Assembly: GCA_902492235.1 (NCBI GenBank)
Contig: CABUKS010000022.1
Location: 1-41,121, forward strand
DNA: 41,121 bases
Reading direction: 5' to 3'
Source of the DNA: an uncultured Collinsella sp.
GTDB lineage: Bacteria; Actinomycetota; Coriobacteriia; Coriobacteriales; Coriobacteriaceae
The notes beneath the pieces were generated by a model. The model searched no databases. It worked only from the letters and a program-made list of their open reading frames with translations, and had not been told where the DNA came from. A program made the position numbers and the translations under genes. Below, piece by piece: positions 1-7,767 of the stretch. The first letter of the stretch is position 1. The number at the start of each line of letters is the position of its first letter.

Positions 1-48
1 CGCCTTCCTGGCCTCGACATCATGCTTCACCCTCAAATCAACGCGCAT
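1..48 (-). CDS. possible 5' end of a gene leaving the window
   Basis: On the minus strand an ATG at 48 opens a frame (starting MRVDLRVKHD) that stays open to the window edge. A GGGAGG sequence (minus strand of 83-88 region) lies upstream, but it is also the outer part of the hairpin at 56-89. Only 16 codons are visible, so neither function nor reality can be judged. It would run in the same direction as the regulator at 161-817. Confidence 0.25.
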   Translation of the reverse strand, partial: MRVDLRVKHDVEARKA

Positions 49-55
49 AAAGAAA

Positions 56-89
56 GCCTCCCATTTCTCATGTCCAAGAAATGGGAGGC
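56..89 (-). terminator. intrinsic terminator after the YheO-type regulator
   Basis: A perfect 13-bp inverted repeat (GCCTCCCATTTCT at 56-68, complement at 77-89) surrounds an 8-nt loop. On the minus strand it is followed by TTTCTTTAT, and it lies about 70 bp past the stop codon of the minus-strand regulator. The T tract is imperfect. The rising part also carries a GGGAGG that could serve as a ribosome binding site for an ATG at 48. Confidence 0.65.
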
Positions 90-160
90 AGTTCAGTGCG
101 AGCTGCAGGGTCTTTTGCCAAGTGACGGATCGCTTGTGGAGCCGCGCTCCATTTTGCTCG

Positions 161-817
161 TTAGTCCTCCTTGCGAACTTTTTGCAGGTAGCGGTAGACG
201 CTGGGCTCCGAGATGCCCAGCGCGGTGGCGGCGCAGGCCACGGCGCCCTTGAGCATGAACACCCCGTTACCGTTGAGGTGGCGAATAACGTCCACGCGGT
301 CGCTCTGACCAAGCGACGCTACATCCAGCCCGCGCGCGCTCAGCAACTCGGCAATGCTGCGGTCGATGAGCTCCTGTGTAGACTCCGAAAGGCTTTCGAC
401 CTCGATAGGGGCGGGCTCCGTGCGCGTCGGCGCCGCGTCGAAGCACGCCATGAGCTGCTGCGCCATGGCGTTGATGGAGCGTACGGTCGAGAGGTCGGTG
501 TTGACGCAGAGCATACCGACGATCTCGTCATTCTCGCGGATAAAGTACGTCGCCGACTCCAGCGTCTTGCCTCCGGCGCCGCGGCCCTCGTAGCCCGTAA
601 TAAACGGCAGGTCGCGATACTTGGCGTCGTGCATGATCTTGAGTGCCAGATCGGTGGCGGGACCGCCGACCTTGCGGCCGCTCACGATGCCGTTGCGAAT
701 ATCGACGATGGCGTGGTCGGGATCCGAGAAATCGTGTAGCACGATTTCGCTGTTTTTGCCGAGTATCTGCTCCAGAAAATCGACCATCGGCAAAAAGCGA
801 CGTACGGTCTCGTTCAC
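161..817 (-). CDS. YheO/DauR-type PAS-HTH transcriptional regulator
   Basis: Predicted 218-residue cytoplasmic DNA-binding regulator. The N-terminal ~115 residues match the YheO-like PAS domain: an EIVLHDFSDPDHAIVDI strand-turn followed by a SGRKVGGPATDLAL segment. The C-terminal ~60 residues carry the helix-turn-helix typical of the family, ending GISEPSVYRYLQKVRKED. The GTG at 817 is chosen because AAAGGAG lies 7 nt upstream; an ATG at 868 has no comparable site and precedes unconserved sequence. The gene diverges from the purine permease operon at 1170, which is the usual layout for a local regulator. A second homologue (17827-18480) sits in front of the other half of the purine pathway. 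That it senses a purine or pathway intermediate is inference; YheO-family ligands are mostly unknown. Confidence 0.9.
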   Translation of the reverse strand: MNETVRRFLPMVDFLEQILGKNSEIVLHDFSDPDHAIVDIRNGIVSGRKVGGPATDLALKIMHDAKYRDLPFITGYEGRGAGGKTLESATYFIRENDEIVGMLCVNTDLSTVRSINAMAQQLMACFDAAPTRTEPAPIEVESLSESTQELIDRSIAELLSARGLDVASLGQSDRVDVIRHLNGNGVFMLKGAVACAATALGISEPSVYRYLQKVRKED

Positions 818-1053
818 GGGCAACTCCTTTGGGTGAAATCGGAAATGTTCATAACAATTTTTTCTCATGGTAACACGCTGCCCATCATCTCGTATATCCG
901 CAGGTACATTGCGTAATGCAGACGAACGGTAGAAATTTAGCGGTAAACGGTTGACCAAAAGAAATGTTAGATGTTATTTTGACCAGACACTTTCCTGACC
1001 TGCGGAAATGCGAAATTTCAGCTGAAGAATAGTCTGATAACAAAAAATTATTA

Positions 1054-1082
1054 TTGAGAATGAGAATCATCTTTAATACGAT
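1054..1082 (+). promoter_or_regulatory. candidate promoter of the permease operon with a Fur-box-like sequence
   Basis: TTGAGA (1054-1059), a 17-bp spacer and TACGAT (1077-1082) make a plausible sigma-70-type promoter about 90 bp before the permease start. Overlapping the -35 box and spacer, 1056-1073 reads GAGAATGAGAATCATCTT, which resembles the repeated GATAAT hexamers of the Fur consensus. A second, weaker candidate is TTGACC at 951-956 with TATTTT at 975-980. Both are pattern matches only. Confidence 0.4.
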
Positions 1083-1169
1083 ATGCAATGAAGGCACAAC
1101 CTCAACCCCGCACTGCGTCACAATAGAGCGTCAGATGCGAAAACAACTACTTCGAGGATTGGTGGTCAA

Positions 1170-2564
1170 ATGACCCAGGAGACGGTTACGAACGGCACTG
1201 AAGCCCTGTTCACTCGCGAAGGCATGCCTCCCGTTAAGGAAATGATCCCGTGTGCCCTTCAGCACGTACTGGCATCGTTTGCCGGCATCATTACCCCGGC
1301 GGTCATCATGGCCGGCGTCTACGGCTTTAATAGCCAGCAGAGTACCGACATCATCCAGGTCGCCCTCATTCTTTCGGCGATCGACACGGCCCTTCAGGCC
1401 TTCGCTCCCTTCCGTCGCATCGGCGGCGGCCTGCCCATCGTCATGGGCGTTTCGTTCGCGTTCCTGCCGGCCCTGCAGGCCATGGGTGCCTCGGGCTTTA
1501 GCTTTGGTGCGCTGCTGGGTGGCGAGATCGTCGGCGGCGCCGTCGCGGTCCTCTTTGGTCTGGCCTACAGCAAGATCAAGTGGCTGTTCCCGCCCGTCGT
1601 GACCGGTACGGTCATCTTCTCCATCGGCGTTTCGCTGTATCCCACGGCCGTCAAGTATATGGCCGGCGGTATGGGTACACCGCTGTGGGGCACCCCGCAG
1701 GCATGGTGCGTCGCTCTTATCACCTTCGCCGTGGTCTTTGCGCTCGCCAACTTTGGCAAGGGCACGCTCAAGCTGGGATCCGTGTTCTTTGGCATGATCG
1801 TTGGCATGATCGTCTCCATCCCCTTTGGCATGATCGACTTCTCCAGCGTCGCCACCGCTCAGGTCTTCGCTCTTCCCAAGCTCATGCCCTACGCGCTCGA
1901 GTTTGATCCCGAGGTCTGCATTACCCTCGCCGTCGTGTTCCCCATGGTTGCCATCCAGGTTATCGGTGACGTCTCCGCCGCCTGCCTGGGCTCCATCGAC
2001 CGTATGCCCACCGAGCGCGAGCTCTCCGGCGCTATCGTGTCCCAGGGCCTCACCTCTATGGTCGGCGGTCTGCTGGGCGGTCTTCCCACCAGCGCCCTTG
2101 GCCAGAACGTGGGCATCATCTGCTCCAACAACGTCGTCAACAAGTGGGTCTTTGTGATCATTGCGGCCGTCTTTACCATCGCCGGTCTGTTCCCGCAGCT
2201 CTCTGCCGTCCTTTCCGCTATCCCGCAGCCCGTCATCGGCGGCGCGACCGTCGGCGTCTTTGGCACCATCACCATGAACGGCGTGCGCATGTTCACCCGC
2301 GAGGGCCTCACGCAGCGCACTACCACCATCGTCGGCACCTCCGTCGTCTTTGGCCTGGGTATCTGGATGGCCAGCGGTTGCCTTGCCGGCGAGGGTATGC
2401 CCGCCTGGGTGTCCACCGTCATCGGCTCCAATGCCGTAACCCCCACCGCCATCATGGCCATTGTCCTTAACCTGATCCTTCCGCAGACGCCGGTCGTGGC
2501 TCAGCACATCGATGCTGCCAAGGACGCTGCCGTGGATCTGGTCTTGCCCGAGAGCAAGAAGTAA
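1170..2564 (+). CDS. NCS2-family purine (xanthine/urate type) permease
   Basis: 464-residue polytopic inner-membrane transporter of the nucleobase-cation symporter-2 family, expected to import xanthine, urate or a related purine. Family marks seen: the QH pair of TM1 (Q31-H32 in CALQHVLASF), a GD motif in TM8 (G266-D267) and the QN signature (Q312-N313 in GQNVGIICSNN). Compared with the well-studied XanQ and UapA proteins, the TM8 glutamate is replaced by Q263 and the TM9 aspartate by Q292, so the two essential acidic residues are missing. The ATG at 1170 follows GAGGATTGGTGG. It is the first gene of the ssnA-ygfK-xdhD operon, which supports a purine substrate. Exact substrate and coupling ion cannot be told from sequence. 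Confidence 0.9.
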   Translation: MTQETVTNGTEALFTREGMPPVKEMIPCALQHVLASFAGIITPAVIMAGVYGFNSQQSTDIIQVALILSAIDTALQAFAPFRRIGGGLPIVMGVSFAFLPALQAMGASGFSFGALLGGEIVGGAVAVLFGLAYSKIKWLFPPVVTGTVIFSIGVSLYPTAVKYMAGGMGTPLWGTPQAWCVALITFAVVFALANFGKGTLKLGSVFFGMIVGMIVSIPFGMIDFSSVATAQVFALPKLMPYALEFDPEVCITLAVVFPMVAIQVIGDVSAACLGSIDRMPTERELSGAIVSQGLTSMVGGLLGGLPTSALGQNVGIICSNNVVNKWVFVIIAAVFTIAGLFPQLSAVLSAIPQPVIGGATVGVFGTITMNGVRMFTREGLTQRTTTIVGTSVVFGLGIWMASGCLAGEGMPAWVSTVIGSNAVTPTAIMAIVLNLILPQTPVVAQHIDAAKDAAVDLVLPESKK

Positions 2565-2580
2565 CCAATTCGGTGCTATT

Positions 2581-2612
2581 CGTCGGCGGACGCATCGCCT
2601 CGTCCGCCGACG
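2581..2612 (+). terminator. strong hairpin after the permease gene (terminator or attenuator)
   Basis: A perfect 12-bp stem (CGTCGGCGGACG at 2581-2592 with its complement at 2601-2612) encloses an 8-nt loop, 17 nt after the permease stop. No T tract follows. It could be a partial terminator that lowers expression of ssnA relative to the permease, or an mRNA-stabilising 3' end. Confidence 0.5.
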
Positions 2613-2615
2613 CCA

Positions 2616-2742
2616 TGCGGCACCAAGCCGCACTTCAAAGGGTTTGTCCCTTTGGTGAAGCGTTGACGGGAGAGGGCCCGTTTCCGGTGTAGGCCGGCGC
2701 TTCGCACTCCGCCATGTCAGAGGTGTCAAACCCCGCCTCTGA
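2616..2742 (+). other. structured leader of ssnA
   Basis: Three further short hairpins fill the gap before ssnA: TGCGGC/GCCGCA (2616-2621 with 2627-2632), CAAAGGG/CCCTTTG (2636-2642 with 2648-2654) and TCAGAGG/CCTCTGA (2717-2723 with 2736-2742). The last ends 4 nt before the AAGGGAG ribosome binding site of ssnA. No known riboswitch class was recognised. Confidence 0.4.
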
Positions 2743-2759
2743 TGTTGAAGGGAGCATCC

Positions 2760-4115
2760 ATGCTTCTGGTCGCTAACGGTTCCGTCTTTACCCGCAACGC
2801 TCAGACCCCGTTTATTCCAAACGGTGCGGTCGCCATTGACGGAGATACGATCGTCGAAGTGGGCCCCGAGCGCGAGCTCAAGGCCAAGTACCCGGATGCC
2901 GAGTACGTCGATGCCCAGGGCAACCTCATCATGCCCGGACTCATCAACTGCCACACCCACATCTACTCGGGTCTGGCCCGCGGCCTTGCCATTAAGGGCT
3001 GCAACCCCACCAACTTCCTGGAGAATCTTGAGCAGCAGTGGTGGAAGATCGACGACAACCTGACGCTCGACGGCACCAAGGCCAGCGCCTATGCCACGAT
3101 TTTGGACTCCATCCGTGATGGCGTCACCACGATCTTCGATCACCATGCGAGCTTCTGCGAGATCCCGGGAAGCCTCTTTACCATTAAGGATGCAGCTCAG
3201 GAGCTGGGCATGCGTTCGTGCCTGTGCTACGAGGTTTCCGATCGCCGTGGCCAGGAAAAATGCGACCAGGCCATTGCCGAGAACGCCGAATTTGCCCAGT
3301 GGGCCGCCAAGGAGCGTCGCGATAACGACAACCACATGATCGCTGCCATGTTTGGCGGACATGCTACCTTTACGCTTTCGGACGAGACCATGGATAAGAT
3401 GGCCGAGGCCAACAACGGCCTGACCGGCTTCCACATCCATGTGTGCGAGGGCATGAATGACGTGTGGGACTCCCGCCTCAACCGCGGTGGCATCAGCCCC
3501 GTCGAGCGCCTGCTGCAGCACAACCTGCTTGGTCCCGACACCATGCTGGGCCACTGCATCCACGTGACGCCTGCCGAGATGGATATCGTCAAGGAGTCCG
3601 GCACCTGGCTGGTCAACAACCCCGAATCCAATATGGGCAACGCCGTGGGCTGCGCCCCCGTGCTCGAGTTCTTCCGCCGCGGCATCCCCGTGTGCATGGG
3701 TACCGACGCCTACGCCCACGATATGCTCGAGAGCCTTAAGGTCTTCCTGATCATTCAGCGCCACAACGCTGCCATGCCCAACGTGGGCTGGTGCGAGGCC
3801 ATGACGATGCTGTTTGAGAACAACGCCAAGATGGCGAGCAAGTACTTCGATCGCAAGCTTGGTGTGCTCGAGGCCGGCGCTGCCGCCGACGTTATCGTTA
3901 TGGACTACAAGCCCTTTACGCCGCTGAGCGAGGAGAACATCGACGGCCACATGCTCTTTGGCATGATGGGCAAAAACTGCCGCACCACCATCATCAACGG
4001 CCGCGTCCTGTACAAGGATCGCGAGTTCGTTGGGATTGATGAGGACAAGATCAACGCGTGGACCATGGCTGAGTCCAAGAAGCTCTGGAGCACGCTCAAC
4101 GATCGCACCTACTAA
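2760..4115 (+). CDS. ssnA: SsnA, selenium-metabolism-linked aminohydrolase
   Basis: 451-residue amidohydrolase-superfamily TIM-barrel enzyme, cytoplasmic. The metal-binding HTH motif appears in MPGLINCHTHIYSG, with further ligands in GFHIHVCEG, LGHCIH and the catalytic Asp in CMGTDAYAHD. The whole protein has the character of the SsnA family, which travels with ygfK and xdhD and is one of the genes reported as needed for anaerobic urate breakdown in gut bacteria. The likely role is deamination or ring opening of a purine-derived heterocycle; the exact substrate is not settled. The ATG at 2760 is preferred over the in-frame ATG at 2742 because AAGGGAG (2747-2753) sits just before it and family N-termini begin with MLLV-like strands. 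Confidence 0.93.
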   Translation: MLLVANGSVFTRNAQTPFIPNGAVAIDGDTIVEVGPERELKAKYPDAEYVDAQGNLIMPGLINCHTHIYSGLARGLAIKGCNPTNFLENLEQQWWKIDDNLTLDGTKASAYATILDSIRDGVTTIFDHHASFCEIPGSLFTIKDAAQELGMRSCLCYEVSDRRGQEKCDQAIAENAEFAQWAAKERRDNDNHMIAAMFGGHATFTLSDETMDKMAEANNGLTGFHIHVCEGMNDVWDSRLNRGGISPVERLLQHNLLGPDTMLGHCIHVTPAEMDIVKESGTWLVNNPESNMGNAVGCAPVLEFFRRGIPVCMGTDAYAHDMLESLKVFLIIQRHNAAMPNVGWCEAMTMLFENNAKMASKYFDRKLGVLEAGAAADVIVMDYKPFTPLSEENIDGHMLFGMMGKNCRTTIINGRVLYKDREFVGIDEDKINAWTMAESKKLWSTLNDRTY

Positions 4116-4130
4116 TTCACAAGCAGATTC

Positions 4131-4251
4131 ACGCGCGTCGGGTGTTTCGCCGCATTCGACGCGCGTATAGGCGACCTCCGCGGGGTCGCCGGCGCTGTGC
4201 TAGCGCTACACCGTATTTGCGCCCGCCGCGCGGTCTCGCCGGGCGTTACAG
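4131..4251 (+). other. tandem hairpins between ssnA and ygfK
   Basis: ACGCGCGTCG (4131-4140) pairs perfectly with 4157-4166. GGCGACC (4170-4176) pairs with GGTCGCC (4184-4190) around a 7-nt loop. A GCCCG...CGGGC pair lies further on, just before the GAGAGGAG ribosome binding site of ygfK. The spacer is about 150 bp and has no T tract. It may act as an intra-operon attenuator, processing site or translational control element. Confidence 0.4.
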
Positions 4252-4264
4252 AGAGGAGCTCACT

Positions 4265-7264
4265 ATGAGCGACATCATGAGGCCGATCCCGTTTTCGCAG
4301 CTGATGAACTGGATCATCGAGGAGCACAAGACTCAGGGCGCCGTCTTTGGCGTGCGCAAGATGGTCACGACCAACCAGGAGGGCGCGCTTCCCATTTTTG
4401 ACGAGCGCATCGAGACTCCGTTTGGCCCGGCCGCCGGTCCCAATACGCAGTTGGCCCAGAACATCGTGGCATCCTACGTGGCTGGTTCCCGCTTCTTTGA
4501 GCTCAAGACCGTTCAGGTTATGGACGGCGAGGAGCTCTCCAAGTGTGTCAACAAGCCCTGCATTGTGGCGCAGGACGAGTGCTACAACTGCGAGTGGTCG
4601 ACCGAGCTCGAGGTTCCGCAGGCTTTTGCCGAGTACGTGAAGGCATGGTTTGCCTGCCACCTGATCGCTCGCGAGTACGGCCTGGGCAGCCCGGACGGCT
4701 TTGTCTTCAACATGTCCGTGGGTTATGACCTGGAGGGCATCAAGAGCCCCAAGGTCGACGCCTACATCGAGGGCATGAAGGACGCCAGCGGCTCCGACGT
4801 CTGGAACGAGTGCCGCGCATGGGCGCTCGCCAACCTGGACAAGTTTGAGCATGTCGACGCCGCGTTTGTCGAGTCCATCCCGGCACGCGTCTCCAACTCC
4901 ATCACCGAGTCTACCCTGCACGGCTGCCCGCCCGCCGAGATCGAGCGCATCGCGACCTACCTCATCACCGAGAAGGGCCTCAACACCTACATCAAGTGCA
5001 ACCCCACGCTGCTGGGCTATGAGTTTGCACGTCAGCGCCTCAACGAGCTGGGCTTTGACTACATCGTCTTCGACGATACGCACTTCCGCGAGGACCTGCA
5101 GTGGGCCGACGCCGTGCCCATGTTCGAGCGCCTGATTGCCCTGTGCGCCGAGCGCGGCCTGGAGTTTGGCGTCAAGCTCACCAACACCTTCCCCGTCGAC
5201 GTGACGAGGAACGAGCTGCCTTCCACCGAGATGTACATGTCCGGCCGTTCGCTGTTCTCGCTGACCATCGAGGCTGCCCGTCGCATTACCGAGCAGTTCG
5301 ATGGCAAGCTGCGCATCAGCTACTCCGGCGGTGCTACGGTCTACAACATCCGCGCCCTGTACGATGCCGGCATTTGGCCCGTCACCCTGGCGACCGACGT
5401 GCTCAAGCCCGGTGGCTACGAGCGCTTTAGCCAGATGGCCGGCGAGTTTACCGACCTGGATGGCAAGCCGTTCGCGGGTGTCTCTCTCGAGGCTGTGACT
5501 GCGATCCAGACCGACTCACTCACCAACCCGCTCTACAAGAAGCCGCTGCGTCCGCTGCCCGACCGCAAGGTCGCCGGCAAGAGCCCTCTTTCCGATTGCT
5601 TTACCACGCCGTGCCGCACGAGCTGCCCCATCCAGCAGGATATTCCCGCCTACCTGGCGGCCGTTGACGAGGGCCGCTACGAGGACGCACTCAACATCAT
5701 CATCGAGCGCAACGCCCTGCCGTTCATTACCGGCACCATCTGCCCGCATCCCTGCGGCCGTGCCTGCGAGCGTGCGTTCTACGAGCCCGAGGGCGCCCAG
5801 ATTCGCGCCAGCAAGCTCAAGGCCGCCCGCGAGGCCATGACCGCCGTGCTGCCCAAGCTGCGCGCCCAGGCCATCGCCAACGACGGCGAGCGCAACGTTG
5901 CCGTTATCGGCGGCGGCCCGGCCGGCCTGGCGACGGCGTTCTTCCTGACGCGTGCCGGCGTGCCCGTCACCATCTTTGAGGCCCGCGATTCGCTCGGCGG
6001 CGTGGTCCGTCACGTGATTCCCGAGTTCCGTATCGCGAGCGACGATATCTCCCACGATGCCGAGCTCTGCCTAGCCTTTGGCGCCAAGGTGCAGCTCAAC
6101 GCTCGCGTTGATTCCATTGACGAGCTCAAGGACCAGGGCTTTACCGACGTGGTCGTGGCCACCGGTGCCTGGATGCCCGGCTCTGCGGGCCTGGGCGAGG
6201 GCGCCGAGCTCGACGTGCTGGAGTTCCTCGAGGCCGCCAAGAAGGGCGAGAAGCTCGAGCTGGGCGAGGACGTCGTGGTCATTGGCGCCGGCAACACCGC
6301 CATGGACGCGGCCCGCGTGGCCAAGCGCCTGGCCGGCGTGAAGAACGTGCGCCTGGTCTACCGCCGCACCAAGAAGCAGATGCCCGCCGATGAGGAAGAG
6401 CTCGATCTTGCTCTTGCCGACGGCGTTGAGTTCTGCGAGCTGCTGGCACCTAAGGCACTCAACGGCGCCGTGCTGACCTGCGATGTTATGGAGCTTGGCG
6501 AGCCGGATGCAAGTGGCCGCCGCAGCCCCGTCGCCACGGGCGAGACTGTTGAGCTTCCCGCCACCACGGTGATCTGCGCCGTGGGCGAGGGCATCGACGC
6601 CAGCCTGTACGATGCCGCGGGCGTCGAGCACGACCGTCGCGGCCGCCTTGCCGCTACCTCCACCGGCGTCGAGGGCGTCTGGGCTGCGGGCGACTGCCGC
6701 CGCGGTCCTGCCACCGTGGTCGAGGCTATCGCCGATGCCGCCGAGGTCGCCCGTGCCATCGCCGACGTGGACTTTAACAAGTACGCCGACTGCAACGAGC
6801 AGGCCGGCCGCGAGGACACTTGCTACGAGCGCAAGGGGTCGCTGTGCCGCGACAAGCGCAACTGCACCAAGACCCGCTGCCTGGGCTGCGGCTCGGTGTG
6901 CGAGGTCTGCTGCGACGTGTGCCCCAACCGCGCCAACGTGGCAATTAAGGTGCCGGGCCTGGCCAAGCATCAGGTCGTCCATGTCGACGGCATGTGCAAT
7001 GAGTGCGGCAACTGCGCCGTGTTCTGCCCTTACCAGGAGGGTCGTCCCTACAAGGACAAGCTCACCCTGTTCTGGAGCGAGGAGGACATGGAGAACTCCG
7101 AGAACGAGGGCTTCCTGGCCGTGGACGAGGACCACTTTAAGGTTCGCGTCGCCGGCACGGTCCGCACCGTCTCGGTCGATGCCGTCAACACCGGTCTTCC
7201 CGAGGCCGTCCGCCTGACCATCAGGGCTGTGCGCGACAACTATTCGTACCTTCTTAAGAAATAG
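4265..7264 (+). CDS. ygfK: YgfK, flavin/Fe-S oxidoreductase of the selenium-dependent hydroxylase pathway
   Basis: 999-residue multidomain cytoplasmic redox protein. Residues 1 to about 430 form a dihydropyrimidine/dihydroorotate-dehydrogenase-like barrel. A GltD-type Cys-rich domain follows (about 445-530; TPCRTSCPIQQDIP and CPHPCGRACERAF). Next comes a two-dinucleotide-fold flavin/NAD(P) module (GGGPAG near 545, VVVIGAGNTAMDAAR near 670). The C-terminus has Cys-rich ferredoxin motifs (CLGCGSVCEVCCDVCP near 872, CNECGNCAVFCP near 908). It was long called a putative selenate reductase subunit, but genetics in gut bacteria links it to urate degradation. With the ferredoxin and XdhD downstream it probably passes electrons between the purine ring and NAD(P)H. 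The ATG at 4265 is used because GAGAGGAG lies upstream; longer upstream reading crosses the hairpin region. Confidence 0.95.
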   Translation: MSDIMRPIPFSQLMNWIIEEHKTQGAVFGVRKMVTTNQEGALPIFDERIETPFGPAAGPNTQLAQNIVASYVAGSRFFELKTVQVMDGEELSKCVNKPCIVAQDECYNCEWSTELEVPQAFAEYVKAWFACHLIAREYGLGSPDGFVFNMSVGYDLEGIKSPKVDAYIEGMKDASGSDVWNECRAWALANLDKFEHVDAAFVESIPARVSNSITESTLHGCPPAEIERIATYLITEKGLNTYIKCNPTLLGYEFARQRLNELGFDYIVFDDTHFREDLQWADAVPMFERLIALCAERGLEFGVKLTNTFPVDVTRNELPSTEMYMSGRSLFSLTIEAARRITEQFDGKLRISYSGGATVYNIRALYDAGIWPVTLATDVLKPGGYERFSQMAGEFTDLDGKPFAGVSLEAVTAIQTDSLTNPLYKKPLRPLPDRKVAGKSPLSDCFTTPCRTSCPIQQDIPAYLAAVDEGRYEDALNIIIERNALPFITGTICPHPCGRACERAFYEPEGAQIRASKLKAAREAMTAVLPKLRAQAIANDGERNVAVIGGGPAGLATAFFLTRAGVPVTIFEARDSLGGVVRHVIPEFRIASDDISHDAELCLAFGAKVQLNARVDSIDELKDQGFTDVVVATGAWMPGSAGLGEGAELDVLEFLEAAKKGEKLELGEDVVVIGAGNTAMDAARVAKRLAGVKNVRLVYRRTKKQMPADEEELDLALADGVEFCELLAPKALNGAVLTCDVMELGEPDASGRRSPVATGETVELPATTVICAVGEGIDASLYDAAGVEHDRRGRLAATSTGVEGVWAAGDCRRGPATVVEAIADAAEVARAIADVDFNKYADCNEQAGREDTCYERKGSLCRDKRNCTKTRCLGCGSVCEVCCDVCPNRANVAIKVPGLAKHQVVHVDGMCNECGNCAVFCPYQEGRPYKDKLTLFWSEEDMENSENEGFLAVDEDHFKVRVAGTVRTVSVDAVNTGLPEAVRLTIRAVRDNYSYLLKK

Positions 7265-7275
7265 GCGAGTCTCTT

Positions 7276-7755
7276 ATGGCCAAATCCATTCAACATAACG
7301 TGGCCTACGTTGCCTGCGGAAGCGGTTGCGCCTCCGCAGGCGGCGACGCCCACTGCAGCGAAGGCTGCATTGGCTGTGGCGCCTGCGTCACGGCCTGCCC
7401 CCACGGCGCCATTGCGCTGGTCGATGGCATCGCCCGCGTGGACCGCTCCAAGTGCACGGGCTGTGGCCTGTGCGGCATGGCGTGCCCGCAGCGCGTGATT
7501 GCCTTCGTCCCCGGCTACCAGAACATTCTGGTGCGCTGCAACAACACCGATAAGGGCACCATTGCGCGCAAGGTCTGCGACACGAGCTGCATCGGTTGCG
7601 GTATGTGCGCCAAAAAGTGCCCTGCCGGCGCTATCCGCATCGAGGACAACTGCGCCCATATCGACGGCGTGGACTGCCTGTCGTGCGGCATGTGCGCCGT
7701 CGTCTGCCCGCATGGCGCCATCCACGACCGCACCGGCATCGCCGCCGGCGTGTAG
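7276..7755 (+). CDS. four-cluster ferredoxin, RnfB-like
   Basis: 159-residue soluble ferredoxin. Four [4Fe-4S]-type motifs are visible: C31-x2-C-x2-C-x3-CP, C60-x2-C-x2-C-x3-CP, C105-x2-C-x2-C-x3-CP and C134-x2-C-x2-C-x3-CP, plus extra cysteines at 14, 18, 27, 88 and 101. Residues 84-150 follow the pattern of the RnfB polyferredoxin domain (RCNNTDKG, then KVCDTSCIGCGMC), but the membrane anchor of RnfB is absent. The gene lies 11 nt after ygfK and 12 nt before xdhD, so it should be co-translated with both. The likely job is to carry electrons between XdhD, which has no FAD domain, and YgfK. This role is inferred from position and clusters only. Confidence 0.88.
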   Translation: MAKSIQHNVAYVACGSGCASAGGDAHCSEGCIGCGACVTACPHGAIALVDGIARVDRSKCTGCGLCGMACPQRVIAFVPGYQNILVRCNNTDKGTIARKVCDTSCIGCGMCAKKCPAGAIRIEDNCAHIDGVDCLSCGMCAVVCPHGAIHDRTGIAAGV

Positions 7756-7767
7756 AAGGGAATCACC

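Noticed and set aside
870..1169. Purine riboswitch before the permease
   Set aside because: The conserved loop and junction sequences of the guanine/adenine class are not present, and no other known class fits.
1131..3950. Very long minus-strand open frame opposite the permease and ssnA
   Set aside because: It is the shadow of two well-recognised plus-strand genes in GC-rich codons; its translation is low in complexity (many D, G, H, A) and matches no family.
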